Assembly (NCBI GenBank): GCA_947623455.1
Contig: OX392543.1
Location: forward strand, 20,458,757 to 20,522,756
Length of the DNA: 64,000 nucleotides
Reading direction: 5' to 3'
Source of the DNA: Mimachlamys varia
Taxonomy: Eukaryota; Mollusca; Bivalvia; Pectinida; Pectinidae
The translations under genes were made by a program, and so were the position numbers. The notes under the pieces were generated by a model. That model worked only from the letters and a program-made list of their open reading frames with translations, was not told the DNA's origin and made no database searches. Shown piece by piece: positions 34,707-47,287 of this stretch. Positions within the stretch are counted from its first letter, which is position 1, and every line of letters begins with the position of its first letter.

Positions 34707-37318
34707 CGACTTATTCTAAAATACTGAAAGGCCCAGTGACATGAAATTTGGCTGGTAGATTTCTTGGAAGGAGCTGAACAAAGTTTGCGAAAAAAAATCA
34801 CTTTGACCTAATTTCAAGGTCACAGGGGTCAAAAATGTCGAAATCTTCAAACAACAACTTCTAAAATACCGTCAGGCATAGAGACTTTATATTTGACCAG
34901 TAGCTTCATTGGATGAAGCCAAATAAAGTTTGCGAAAAGAAATGACCTTGACCAATATCCAAGGTCACAGTGAGGTTAAATCTATTTTAACCTTTAAACG
35001 ACTTCTTCTGAAATACAAAAAGCCCTAGAAACATGGCATTTGGCTGAAAGGTTCCTTGGATGAAGCCCAACAAAGTTTGCGAAAAGAAATGACCTTGACC
35101 TATATTCAAGGTCACAAGGTCAAATCTGTTAAAACCTTCAAACAACTTCTTCTGAAATACCAAAAGCCCTGGAAGCATGATATTTGGCTGAAATGTTCCT
35201 TGGATGAAGCCTGACAAAGTTTGCGAAAAGAAATGACCTTGACCTATATTCAAGGTGTCAGGGGTCAAATCTGTTAAAACCTTTAAACGACTTCTTCTGA
35301 AATACCAAAAATCCTAGAAGCATGACATTTGGCAGAAATGTTTCTTGGATGAAGCCCGACAAAGTTTGCGAAAAGAAATGACCTTGACTTATATTCAAGG
35401 TCACAGGGGTCAAATCTGTTAAAACCTTCGAACGACTTCTTCTGAAATACCAAAAGCCCTGGAAGCATGATATTTGGCTGAAAGGTTCCTTGGATGAAGC
35501 CCGACAAAGTTTGCGAAAAGAAATGACCTTGACCTATATTCAATGTCACAGGGGTCAAATCTGTTAAAACCTTTAAACGACTTCTTCTGAAATACCAAAA
35601 GCCCTAGAAGCTTGATATTTGGCCGAAAGGTTCCTTGGATAAAGCCTGACAAAGTTTGCGAAAAGAAATGACCTTGACCTATTTTCAAGGTCACAGGGGT
35701 CAAATCTGTTAAAACCTTTAAACGACTTCCTCTGAAATACCAAAAGCCCTAGAAGCTTGATATTTGGCTGAAAGGTTCCTTGGATGAAGCCCTACAAAGT
35801 TTGCGAAAAGAAATGACCTTGACCTATATTCAAGGTCACAGGAGTCAAATCTGTTGATACCTTCAAAGGACTTCTCCTGAAATACCAAAAGCCCTAGAAG
35901 CATGATATTTGCCTGAAAAGTTTCTTGGATTTAGCCCGACAAAGTTTGCGAAAAGAAATGACCTTGACTTATATTCAAGGTCACAAGGGTCAAATCTGTT
36001 AAAATCTTCGAACGACTTCTTCTGAAATACCAAAAGCCCTGGAACCATGATATTTGGCTGAAAGGTTCCTTGGATGAAGCCCGACAAAGTTTGCGAAAAG
36101 AAATGACCTTGACCTATATTCAAGGTGTTAGGGGTCAAATCTGTTAAAACCTTTAAACGACTTCTTCTGAAATACGAAAAATCCTAGAAGCATGACATTT
36201 GGCAGAAATGTTTCTTGGATGAAGCCCGACAAAGTTTGCGAAAAGAAATGACCTTGACTTATATTCAAGGTCACAGGGGTCAAATCTGTTAAAACCTTCG
36301 AACGACTTCTTCTGAAATACCAAAAGCCCTGGAAGCATGATATTTGGCTGAAAGGTTCCTTGGATGAAGCCCGACAAAGTTTGCGAAAAGAAATGACCTT
36401 GACCTATATTCAATGTCACAGGGGTCAAATCTGTTAAAACCTTTAAACGACTTCTTCTGAAATACCAAAAGCCCTAGAAGCTTGATATTTGGCCGAAAGG
36501 TTCCTTGGATAAAGCCTGACAAAGTTTGCGAAAAGAAGTGACCTTGACCTATATTCAAGGTCACAAGGGTCAAATCTGTTAAAACCTTTAAACGACTTCT
36601 TCTGAAATACCAAAAACCCTAGAAGCATGACATTTGGCCGAAAGGTTCCTTGGATAAAGCCTGACAAAGTATGCGAAAAGAAATGACCTTGACTTATATT
36701 CAAGGTCACAAGAGTCAAATCTGATGAAACCTTCAAACGACTTCTCCTGAAATACCAAAAGCCCTAGAAGCATGATATTTGGCTGAAATGTTCCTTGGAT
36801 GAAGTCCGACAAAGTTTGCGAAAAGAAATGACCTTGACCTATATTCAAGGTCACAAGGGTCAAATCTGTTAAAACCTTCAAACAACTTCTTCTGAAATAC
36901 CAAAAGCCCTAGAAGCATGATATTTGGCTGAAATGTTTCTTGGAAGAAGCCTGACAAAGTTCGCGAAAAAAAATAAACTTGACCTATATTCAAGGTCACA
37001 AGGGTCAAATCTGTTAAAGCCTTCAAACGACTTCTTCTGATATACCAAAAGCCCTAGAAGCATGAAATTTTGCTGAAATGTTCCTTGGATGAAGCCCGAC
37101 AAAGTTTGCGAAAAGAAATGACCTTGACTTATATTCAAGGTCACAGGAGTCAAATATGTTATTACCTTCGAACGACTTCTTCTGAAATACCGAAAGCCGA
37201 GGAAGAATGATATTTGGCTGGAAGGTTCCTTGAATGAAGCCCGACAAAGTTTGCGAAAAGAAATGACCTTGATCTTTATTTGCCTAGAGACATGATATTT
37301 GGCTGGTAGCGTCATGGG
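34707..37318 (+). repeat. 145-bp tandem array, about 18 units
   Basis: CGACTTCTTCTGAAATAC or variants recur at 34707, 34852, 34998 and then every 145 bp to 37173. The first two and last units are the most diverged. Each unit has ATGACCTTGACCT and TTCAAGGTCA. Four units at 35142-35700 and 36012-36570 share private variants at a shift of 870 bp (six units). The reading frames it opens on the minus strand are by-products. Confidence 0.95.
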
Positions 37319-37850
37319 ATGAAGCCAAACAAAATTTGAAAATGAAAATGATGTCTTATAAGGTCACAGGGGTAAAATATGTTTAAATCTTAATATGTTC
37401 TTCTAAATATCTTACATTAGAAGATTTTAGGGGACTTTAGGGTTACTCTATAATATAAGTCAGAGATTGATACCAGGTGAGCGATGCAGGCCCATTGGGC
37501 CTCTTGTATTTTATCAACGTCCTTCAATATCGTTTATACATTGTATGATGTAAGCATATCGTATAGCAACGTTTATCACAATGAAAACTGGTACAATGTA
37601 AAGTGGTACCGAGACCCCCAATACGTCCAGGTTGTTCACTATTCGATGGGATCCATTTTCAACGGGTATGTAAAGAAAAGTTAATATTTGGTCCGTTTTC
37701 AACGGTATTCCGGTTACATTTCAGAGTTGAAAATTGAATCGGGTTCCATTTTCCTCATGGGTCGCCCGATGTCAGTATAATGTGACCGGGTGGGGTTTTC
37801 TGCTGGGGGCCTTCGGCAGTATACTTTAGTGTGGTAGCACTTAAACTCGA

Positions 37851-38980
37851 TACACCATTTAAATACAAAGAATATATTGGGACATTTTCAAAATGGCGTA
37901 CTACCTTAACCGGAAGTGTTATCAAGACACCGAAGGTATCAATATCATCGAAATGACATACTCTATTGATCTGTTTAAGAAGTTTTCAAAAATATTAAAA
38001 AATGTAAATTTTTAAAAAAATGATTAATTTTGACCTTGACCCCTCTTTTTTTAGAAGACATACTTTGTGATAATTTGAGAAAAACGTTGTCCCCAAATGT
38101 ATTCTACAATAAGATACCTTTGTAACATCTGCACATTAAACAGTTTTGAGATATAGCCGTTTTATAATTTTTAGGTATGACGTCATGGCGGCCATCTTGA
38201 AATTTGGAATAACTTTTAAATTGCAAACGTTAGTTGGGACTATCCCACGATCATTTTTGACATGTTTGAGCTGAATCCCACTGTTGGAAATTGAAAAGAA
38301 GTTTAAAATGTTACACGATTTTTATTATAGATTATATAGGGAAATTTTCAAAATGGCGTACTACATTAACCGGAAGTGCTATCAAGACACCGAAGGTATC
38401 AATATCATCGGAATGACATACTCTATTGATCTGTAGAAAAAGTTTTCAAACATAATGAAAAATGAAAAATTTCTAAAAATAGATTCACTTTGACCTCTGC
38501 TCAATCTGATTAAAATCATATCTTAATCTCCGCGCCGTTCCGTAAACTTCTCTCTGCTGTGTTAAGATCTGAGATAATCCCATAGGGGGGTCATGTCCCG
38601 ATGACCTTTCGCATTAGCCAATCAAATTAGTACTGGCAGAATCTTGACAGTGAAATTTCGAGGCGACAAAGCTTGCATAATCGCATTTGTCCGTTTAGTC
38701 ATTTCGTCACCAAAAAGTTCATGTGGAATAATGTAACGAAATGGCTTACTGCAAGATGACAGGTCGTTGGAAAATTATTTTAGTGTTATGTAAAGAGGCG
38801 ACAAAGGTCATCTGGACGTGACCTCTTATGGGATGTTGTCAGATCCTTGTAAAACGTAGTGAGAACAAGGATCTGTATTTTGATTAGATTGGACCTCTGC
38901 TGCGCTTTTTTACGAGACATATTTTGAAATAACTTGTAGAAGAAGAAGCTTTCTAGGAGGGGTGGCAGTTTGACACTTTA
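37851..38980 (+). repeat. Dimeric repeat D, + copy, interrupted by M1
   Basis: Two units starting near 37868 and 38336 share ATTTTCAAAATGGCGTACTA, CCGGAAGTG, ACACCGAAGGTATCAATATC and ATGACATACTCTATTGATCT. An M1 MITE splits the second unit. Confidence 0.8.
38502..38891 (+). mobile_element. M1 MITE with exact 10-bp target duplication
   Basis: Complete copy flanked on both sides by GACCTCTGCT (38492-38501 and 38892-38901). The related repeat at 62166-62190 (reverse strand) has this 10-mer once and no insertion, so it is an empty site. Confidence 0.9.
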
Positions 38981-39610
38981 TCTTCTTCGTCGGTTTTTTC
39001 ATATGGCTTAAAACATGTAAGTTCTTAAGAAGAAAATCCAATTATTACACTTTTTTATTTACAATATTTCATATTTAAGAAGTCCAAAAACACTTTTACA
39101 CCCTCTCCACTTTGACTTCCCAGATTTTTCGATAAGCCTACACAAAATCGAATGTTTTGAATATAATTTTACATGCAACTGGCCTTAAATGTCGTATCTT
39201 TTTGCAATAGAATAGCCTCATCACTGATACGTCAGAGCAGGTCGGAAATTGACATCAAAATGGACTTTGAATGAACTGATTACACACCGAAATGCTATAT
39301 ATACCCAAGATAAAAATCATACTGTATCAAAATGAATTTGAGAATACAGTACAAACAACTGGTGAGTACAGATCAATTTCATCTCAAAGTTTCCGATTTT
39401 GATTTAAATTTGTTACTCGACTTTATTAACAACTTTGTCCATATGAATTAATATTTAATTAGTATTTTATGTTTTAAGAAAAACATTAACAGTAGTAATT
39501 ATACAGTGTGATTTTGCAAAAGGAAGAGGATAACATGTACCTGGTTAAGTATAAAAAGTATGTCGATTAGCAATATTCGCATTACACGTACTCTCAGAAT
39601 CTTTTCAATT

Positions 39611-41668
39611 AATCTTATCGTTTTGTTTGTATTCAATTCTTAGAATACATGAATATGTGGATGTAAAAGGTTTAAGTTGTCTATTTTCAGTACTTTATGA
39701 TTTGTAATCAAAATTTGTGACTCAATAGAGGTAGACTCTAATTTGAGTAATGGCTTGATTCATAATATGCACAGTTTAGTAGTACACGATTCGAAAGTAT
39801 ACAGTACTAATTGACAATTTAATCTGATTAAAATCATATCTTGATCTCCGCGCCGTTCCGTGAACTTCTGTCTGCTGCGTTAAGATCTGAGATAATCCCA
39901 TAGAGGGTCATGTCCCGATGACCTTTTGCATTAGCCAATCAAATTAGTACTTGCAGAATCTTGACAGTGAAATTTTGAGGCGACACAGCTTGCATAAAAA
40001 CATTTTCCGTGAAGTCATTTGGTCACCAACAATGTCGTGCGGAATAATGTGACAAAATGGCTTGCTGCAAGATGACAGGTCGTTGGAAAATTATTTTTGT
40101 ATTTAGTAAAGAGGCGACAAAGGTAATCTGTACGTGAACCGTTATGGGATGTTGTCAGACAATTTGGACTCCCACCTTTGACTCCAACATCATTGAAGAT
40201 TCCTAAAAGGTCGAAACAGCTGTATGATGCAGTGTTATTTATTTTTGCGGCATACTGTATATATTTCTAAATTTAAAAGGCACAGAACAGGTGTGTGTGC
40301 CACGTCATCTTTGGTTGATTAATAAACCATCCTTCAAAATGCAGAATTAATCACTTTTAATGTCGTAGCACGTGACCGTTTTATATGTGTCTTCAAGTAT
40401 CAGAATAGGGATTTATATTTTCATAAGGTTTGGGAAAACTTTATTCAAAAATCTATGTGCCAATATTGCATGAATAAAGAAAATGCACTACATTTGTATA
40501 TTTATTTAGCAAAAGGCGCTTTCTCTTCAAGAACACCTGGTCTTATTCTCCTGTGCTTTTACGAAAACCAAAATGTAAATCTTTACTTTGTTCCTATTTT
40601 GCCTCTGGTTTAATCGATTTTTTAGTTCAGATTCTGGTTTTGTTGTTGCTTTGTTTTTTCTTATTCCTGTTCAATTTAATTACAGTTTACGTTGGTTTCA
40701 ATACGAATCTTTATTCCTTGATTTTAAAGTGCGGGGAGACCCTGCTCTACCACGTCTCCCTCTCTTTGGACCCCTTGCAAACTTTGTACATTTTTATCTC
40801 AATTAGACCATCTGTGTTTACACTCTCGTTTACAATGGCGAATAATATTATGTACATGTCATATGCATATCTTATAACGGTGATGCGTTATACGACAGGT
40901 CATTATCTAGGTCCCCAAAAGTCACATGTCAAATTGCTAATCAATGTCGATCAATATCGCGTACATGTTACATGACTATCTTTTAACAGTGTTAAGCTAT
41001 TTCAAATGTCATTAAATTGGTCATCAAATGTCAAAGGTCAAGTTATTAATCAATGTCGATCATACCATATTATATCATCATTTTATTTTTTAACAATGTA
41101 AAGTTATACGACAGGTAATTGTCTGGGTCACTAAAGGTCACGGGTCAAATTATTTATCAATGTCGATTACTCGTTTACATGGTATAGACATATCTTATTG
41201 AAAGTGATGCTAATGGTCATTATCTGGTTCACAAAATGTCACGAGTTAAATTGTTAATCAATGTAGAAGTTCCATATAAGTATTATATCCATTTTCATAC
41301 TTCTGTTAACAGTTATATAAAATGTCACCTAGGGTCACAGATCATTTTATTTTATCAACGTCCTTCCATATCGTTTATACATTGTATCATGTAAGCATAT
41401 CGTATAGCAGCGTTTATCACAATGTAAACTGGTACCGAGACCCCCAATACTTCCAAGTTGTTCACTATTCGACGGGGTCCATTTTCAACGGGTATGTAAA
41501 GAAAAGTAAATATTTGGTCCGTTTTCTACGGTATTCCAGTTCCATTTCAGCGTTGAAAATGGAATCGGGTTCCATTTTCCACATGGGTCGCCCGATGTCA
41601 GTATAATGTGACCGGGTGGGGTTTTCTGCTGGGGGCCTTCGGCAGTATACTTTAGTGTGGTAGCACTT
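39611..41668 (+). repeat. Segmental duplication copy B
   Basis: Collinear with copy A at high identity by eye. It carries a truncated M1 MITE at 39821-40158 and lacks H2. Reading frames here (for example 40553-40975) arise from Penelope 3' and non-coding sequence. Confidence 0.85.
39821..40158 (+). mobile_element. M1 MITE, right end missing
   Basis: Starts AATCTGATTAAAAT, lacks the last roughly 55 bp, and lies in copy B of the segmental duplication. Copy A has no M1 element here. Confidence 0.75.
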
Positions 41669-41840
41669 CAAATCGGCAAAAGATCCGGACTTTTGCAAAA
41701 AGGCTTACACGAACATACCGCACCTCCCAAATACACACGCTCTCAACACTCACACCCACATATATCGAATACACCGGGAGGCCGTCCTTAAATGACCTTG
41801 GCTGTTAATAGGACGTAAAAAAAACGACCAACCAACATTT
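41605..41840 (+). repeat. SINE-tailed interspersed repeat
   Basis: ACCGGGTGGGGTTTTCTGCT through GGCAAAAGATCCGGACTTTT to CCTTGGCTGTTAATAGGACG. A shorter version ends copy A at 37842. The tail is shared with the SINE at 56.1 kb. Confidence 0.45.
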
Positions 41841-42213
41841 TCAACATTACCCCGGCACTTGACGTTATCGGTGCTACTTCTAACAAGGTTTACTGTAAAA
41901 ATCAATAGTTCACACTGGACAACGTAAGCAGACTATAAATACGAGAAGGAAGCACTACTTTCAGTGGATACACTACGTATTTTCGATTAACTGAATATTT
42001 TTCAACGCATTCTCATTAAACACAAATTAAACTTTGTTGAAATTTCTTTCAAAATCATTAAATTACCTGAAACAAACACTGTTGTACATTCGCCAAAAAA
42101 ACGAAAACTGGCAATCGCCAAAAACAATTTATCGTGATAGGAAAGGGCATTTTTTACACCAACCAAATCGCTGCTTGCCAGATTCTTAAAGTGAAAAGCT
42201 ACACACGATAGTA

Positions 42214-42243
42214 ATAGTGAGGATCTGTATTATAATCAAATTG
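42214..42243 (+). repeat. M1 MITE end fragment
   Basis: About 30 bp (GTGAGGATCTGTATTATAAT followed by CAAATTG) matching one M1 terminus, directly before the Penelope remnant. Confidence 0.45.
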
Positions 42244-42259
42244 GTATTCAATTCACTTA

Positions 42260-44357
42260 TATCTATGACTGTCCGTATTCTGGAGAAAATCTTTCACCCT
42301 ACTAATAATCCCACACTCAGCACTCCGAACCGTAGACAACGTGAGTAATACTACATAAGAATTCTTGGCACCGCTATGCCATATGGGTGTAATAAAGTTA
42401 TAGATTCGGTGAAAAAAATTGTCCAGTCCTGGATGCAGTCAAACAATGTAATGTCTTTGTTTACTGCTCAAAGGAGAAGGAGACGTTTTCAACAGTCAAA
42501 CAGAATGCAGTGTGAAATTTAAAGACGTTATGGTCACTTTAAATGGACAATTAGGTGTTCCACGTGTTCGTACCACACTATTTTTACTGTCTCAGAATGC
42601 ATTAAGAACACTGCAAACCACTCAAACAAAACCTGTTCCGGATGACCTGTAGAAACTAGCGTCAGGTCTCCATAAGAATATTGATGATGTGGCAGAAATT
42701 CGACTATTTAAGCCCGTGCGAAAGGACGGCCATGAGCCCGAGCGACTCAACATTTTATAAAAGTCGATTTTGCCAACATGGGCATTGATGCCATTAACAT
42801 AAGCATCAAAAGTATGTTCAAGCTAACCGTATTTCCGATATAAAAGAGCACCTATCCTTTCCTTCAGTTATTCTGTAGCTCAGCTGAACATAGATGACCT
42901 CAGAATGACCCCTCCTTCAGCATGTTGATGTTCTTCACCCCCATATTGCTATGGCCCAGCTGGACACATAGTAACCAGCAATCTGAATATCATCCCCAAC
43001 AAAGCTACGAGAGCTTTTCAGGAAAGGTCCTAAGTATCGCGAGACTCCATCAATCAAATGGAATGTGAATTTCAAGATTCTTATGGACTCTGTGGAAGAT
43101 TAGGCCAGACAATGGGCTAAACGTGAACATGCTGAATTGGATTCACTTTTAGAGTGGGTTAAATCTATCAGGTCTTCTAACCAGAAAAGAATAAGCAGTT
43201 ACCGATACAAAATGAAAACTAAACACAAGTCGATATATCTTGACCCCGATGTTCGAACAACACTGAACGACCTTCATGACAATTGGTTGTGTCTGCAGAC
43301 AAGGCATCTAATAACCTGATCCTGGTTTGCAAACATTATTACATTTACTGTTTGCAAAAAGAACTTGACCTGCTTGGTAACCCTACTTACACATTGACCG
43401 GTTTTTCGAAAGCTGAAATACTTTCAAACCATACATCAGCATTACAATCATACGAAATACCCGTTAATGATAAAGACGCTCACTTACCTCGACTATATTG
43501 GATACCTAAACTACACAAGCATTCTTTTAAGCAAGAATTTTTCCCTGGTTCATCTCATTGCTCAACCAAGCGATTATCAAAACTTCTTACTACCATTCTT
43601 AGTACCGTTTAATCGGGGCGTCAGTCTTATTGCGACAATGTATACTCCAGAAGTGGCATTAATGGGATGTGGATTTTGAAAAACTCAGCAGATCTTCTGT
43701 CAGTCTTGAGCACCCCCTTCTCAAAACTGTTTCGTCCATCAAAACATTTGATTTTTCCACCTGGTACACTACCATACCACATACCAAAATGAACGAACGC
43801 CTTCGGTCTCTCATTTTGAGAGCTTTCTCTTCAAAGAAAGGCAGACGACGATACAAATATATTGAAGTGAGCTATCTTGTTGCAAACACGACAAATGCTT
43901 GAAGGAAATATACTGAAAACGATAAAGTAAGGATGATTGAATTCCTGGTCGACAATATTTTTGTTGAGTTCGGAGGAAAGATTTTCTAGCAGACTGTTGG
44001 CTTCCCATGGGAACAAACTGTGCCCCATTCTTAGCAGACTTGTTTATGTTTTCATACGAGGCTAAATTTGTGGAAGAGCTAATCAGGACAGATAACAAAA
44101 ACCTTGCCAAATCTTTTAATTTCACTTTTGGATATGTCGTCGACGATGTGTTGTCTGTAAACAACAAGAAGTTTGATGACCAATTCGATCGTATATACCC
44201 TTCTGAACTTGAAATAAAGGACACAACAGACTCCTTAACATCAGCTGCTTACCTCGATCTCTACTTAAAGCAGACAATGCAACTTAAAAAGCTTTCAATT
44301 AATGTTTTTTTTTCTGGGTTGGAGATCGTTCCTATCTGTTCCGACCATCGTTTCTAA
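42260..44357 (+). pseudogene. Penelope-like retroelement reverse transcriptase, decayed
   Basis: Collinear + strand fragments in shifting frames: EHAELDSLLEWVKSIRSSNQ, VVVSADKASNNLILVCKHYY, HLPRLYWIPKLHKHSFK, FPMGTNCAPFLADLFMFSYE, SFNFTFGYVVDDVLSVNNKK and LEIKDTTDSLTSAAYLDLYL. ADKA, the WIPKLHK block and MGTNCAPFLADLF are hallmarks of Penelope-like RTs. The catalytic box reads YVVDD rather than YxDD because of an extra GTC triplet. Stops and frameshifts are frequent, and the C-terminal endonuclease is absent. The left end abuts a MITE fragment at 42214-42243. Confidence 0.75.
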
Positions 44358-46225
44358 GGAAGTGCCGACATTTTAGTTTTGCCTTTGCTTGGTAACGATT
44401 ATGGGTACCGACGGGTATTTAAAGATCATAGCCTGTAAAACCGGTTTTCAAAATACTCCTGGCCGTCACAACATTCCATGCTCTGCGCACTCGGCAACCG
44501 CGGTCAAAAATCAAACGCACTCACATGTAGACTTTGAACCACAATACTGCCATGCTGGTTGTTACTAATAACACATTCTTGAAATGCGTATCCGAAATAA
44601 CAGTTATATCACTGAAAATTCTCCCATAAATCCAATATATATATCGCCGGTCGTTCACGTGTATATAATTGCATCCACGTACAAACTATTCCCATGGACT
44701 TATTTGGAATTATTATGGTTTCTACGCTGGATGTTAGTACTAGTTGGATATCGAAAAGGTAGGCATAAGTGTTAATTAGCCATTTGTTTGTTTCACTTGC
44801 AACATATACTACACAAAGTTGTGTTGTGTTATTTTGTAATAAGTTTCATGGGGATACGGATGTTTTTATTATAATTTCATTTCACATTCATAATATATCT
44901 TTCCACTATCAATATCCATATTCGTAAAAAAAACACGAAAACGAGCCGTAACGTAATGTGTGCAGACTATCTGTACCTGTAAAAGACGTGCTACAACGAG
45001 AGGGCAGTGTCGGAATGAAACCGGTTTTACAACTATTGGTGCTTTTATACCCAAGGGTGTCTATACACGTTACCAAGCCAGAGTAAACCAAAATGTCTGC
45101 CATTTCCTTGGTTACGAAAACCGGAAGATGGAGGGCAGTGGAGTATTTTCGATACATGCAACGGGAAGATGTTTGATTTAAGAGATCTGACATAATGTCA
45201 TAACTCGTCATACCACAGACTTTAATATTTTTGTTTTGGCTATGTTGCGTGCCACATAATTTTGTCGATCGGCGATGGAATTTTTTAAAACTTTGATCCA
45301 GATATAATCGATGTTCAGATTGTGCGTAAGTTGCCGTTCTTTTGATGAGTACGTTCTCTCCTTCTTCGGTTTGTCTATTGAAACAGAGATTTAGGCTCGT
45401 CTATCATTCTGTGTATATTAAAGAAACAAAAAATGATTTTCATTGTTTTTATTATCTTTCGCAGTATTCTGCAAACGTGCACGCGTTTTAGGGCACCAAA
45501 CGTACCAAAATTTGGTCGAAATTACCGATTCTCCATCACAAAATGTACTTTGTGGTCTATTGTGGTCATGTATTTTGCAGTATTTAGTATAATAACAAGT
45601 TTTGGCAAAAACGCCTTCGCCATATTGAATTACCTGTACCTAGACCTTAAAGTATGTTAGCATTTTGTTGCGTGAGTGTAATTAAGGGTGAGCTCGTTTG
45701 GAGTGTAAGAATGAAGTTTCTGTGATTTTGAAAAAATTCAAACAATTGATAAAAACTGGAACACAAATTTGTACGATCGATCGGGACCGGAACAGACCAG
45801 AAACAGTAAATTTCAATAAATGCAAAAGGTGTTGGTGCTCTCCGCCATCTTTAATTCTTCTCACACCACCTCTAATTTCGGAACTTATAGAACTGGGACC
45901 TTATGAAATTTCGAAACGCTCGATTGCAATTGCTTGAAATTGCATCGTAAAAATTGCCAAACGATTAAGGAATTACCAGATTTCGATAACACAAATGATT
46001 TGTAAACGGTGGTAATTATTAATAACTGTTTTATTTGTCATTTAAGCAATGTTCAACCGTTCGAAGCGCATGGCTTTATATTCAATAGTTCACTTAGAGT
46101 TGTTGGATAACAAGATAACTCATTTGCCGATAAATTGGGTAATATAACAAACATTAGAAATAAATTGATGTTGTAATACGATCCTCTTAATTTATTATCA
46201 AATCTTTTAATGGGAGCTATATAAA
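44358..46225. other. No gene recognised
   Basis: Overlapping short frames at 44909-45211 (minus) and 44960-45181 (plus) show no family. The block is less AT-rich than its neighbours. Confidence 0.4.
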
Positions 46226-46966
46226 ACAAGGGATCCCAAAGGGATCTTGGTGCCTTCCATGATTTTTCATCTTTTTCTTAGAAAGATAAATATTTTCCCT
46301 TCTTATTTTAACTTTCTTTTATGTATTTAATCTTAGTTTTATGAGTTTCTCTTGAAAACTAATAATAGATGAAAGAAGTTTTTTCTGCATCTAATATTTA
46401 CTAAAAAAATAACCATAATATACTTTCATAGTCAACATACAAGATGGCCATATTTTCACCCTGGAGCAGTTACAAAATTAGATCTTGCACAACTAGGAAG
46501 CGAACTGAACCTGCTTCAATTAAATTTGAAAAGGATCTATCTTCTCAAGAAATAACAATCATAAACTATCAATGTCAAAATCCAAGATGGCCACATGTCC
46601 GTGTCAGTCATATTGTCTATCGGGCTGTCTGAAAATGCACAACTAAGTAGAAAGAGGAACCCACATATGAAATTTGAGAATGATCCATCCAGTACTTCTC
46701 AAGAGATAGCGATAACAAACTATAACTAAAAAATCCAAGATGGCCGCCTATCGGCCATATTGTTTGTCGGATCTGTCTGAAAATGGACTATGCACAACTA
46801 GGCGTCAAGGGGAACCTACATATGAAATTTTAGAGTGATCACTATAGTACTTTTTATGAAATATCGTTAACGAGAATTTTTTAAGGACGGATGACAAACG
46901 CAGGGTGATTTTGATAAGCCGACCATCAAATGATGGCAGCCCATCTGACGATGGTGGGCTTAAAAT
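46226..46966 (-). mobile_element. Tandem-core element H3
   Basis: Begins ACAAGGGATCCCAAAGGGAT, the reverse complement of a CTTGT end with hairpin, and ends near AGCCCATCTGACGATGGTGG, a second hairpin. The core has repeated CCAAGATGGCCRC and CATATGAAATTT blocks about 155 bp apart. Confidence 0.55.
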
Positions 46967-46967
46967 A

Positions 46968-47012
46968 GAGAGTACCGAAGCGTCAACAAAACCATAATCC
47001 GAACTTAAAATC
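46968..47012 (-). repeat. Penelope-type 3'-region fragment
   Basis: AGAGAGTACCGAAGCGTCAA then AACCATAATCCGAAC, joined directly to the end of H3. Confidence 0.45.
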
Positions 47013-47287
47013 ATATAAATATTTAAGTCTTACACTTGCCTTAAAACGTTAGCGACGTAAAATTAAGCAATGCTGGTCCCTTAACCACGAAATTATTGAT
47101 AAGCACTCCATATGATTACCGCAATCTCATAACTCTAACACTGTCTGAAAAATAGCCCGATAACTTTTACCTCTGTGAAGTTGACAGACGACCTTTTCAA
47201 TACCCTATATTCTCCGAATACACGGATTTTTATAATTAACTTACGAAAGTGATCACTATGTAAACTGTGTGTCTTTATTTGTTTCAG

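Larger units (their letters stand above)
34603..37507 (+). mobile_element. Tandem-core element H2 (pearl-type), 2.9 kb
   Basis: Left end AGCTCACCTGGCCCGAAGGG is a hairpin with CCAAGTGAGCT, followed by a GTCC microsatellite. The core is a 145-bp array. The right end is CCAGGTGAGCGATGCAGG then CCCATTGGGCCTCTTGT. The paralogous site at 41341-41360 lacks it, giving exact borders with at most a 1-bp duplication. This fits rolling-circle (Helitron-type) insertion, as proposed for bivalve pearl elements (inference). Confidence 0.82.
32888..37842 (+). repeat. Segmental duplication copy A
   Basis: From AATCTTATAGTTTTGTTTGT to TTTAGTGTGGTAGCACTT, matching copy B at 39611-41668 once the H2 element is removed. 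Copy A also has 45 bp at about 33014-33058 absent from B. It includes a Penelope 3'-end piece (33735-33925) and a block with repeated AATCAATGTCGAT. Confidence 0.85.

Noticed and set aside
34987..37315. Series of 90-145 codon minus-strand frames with similar proteins (SRSFLFANFVGLHPRN-type)
   Set aside because: They are read-outs of the 145-bp array. The unit is not a multiple of three, so the frame rotates from unit to unit, and the same motif appears in several overlapping frames.
34707..37318. CRISPR-like array
   Set aside because: Units are contiguous diverged 145-bp repeats without short repeats and unique spacers, and the genome is animal.
40553..40975. 140-codon hydrophobic + strand frame
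   Set aside because: It lies in Penelope 3' sequence and duplicated non-coding DNA, and the corresponding frame in copy A is broken.
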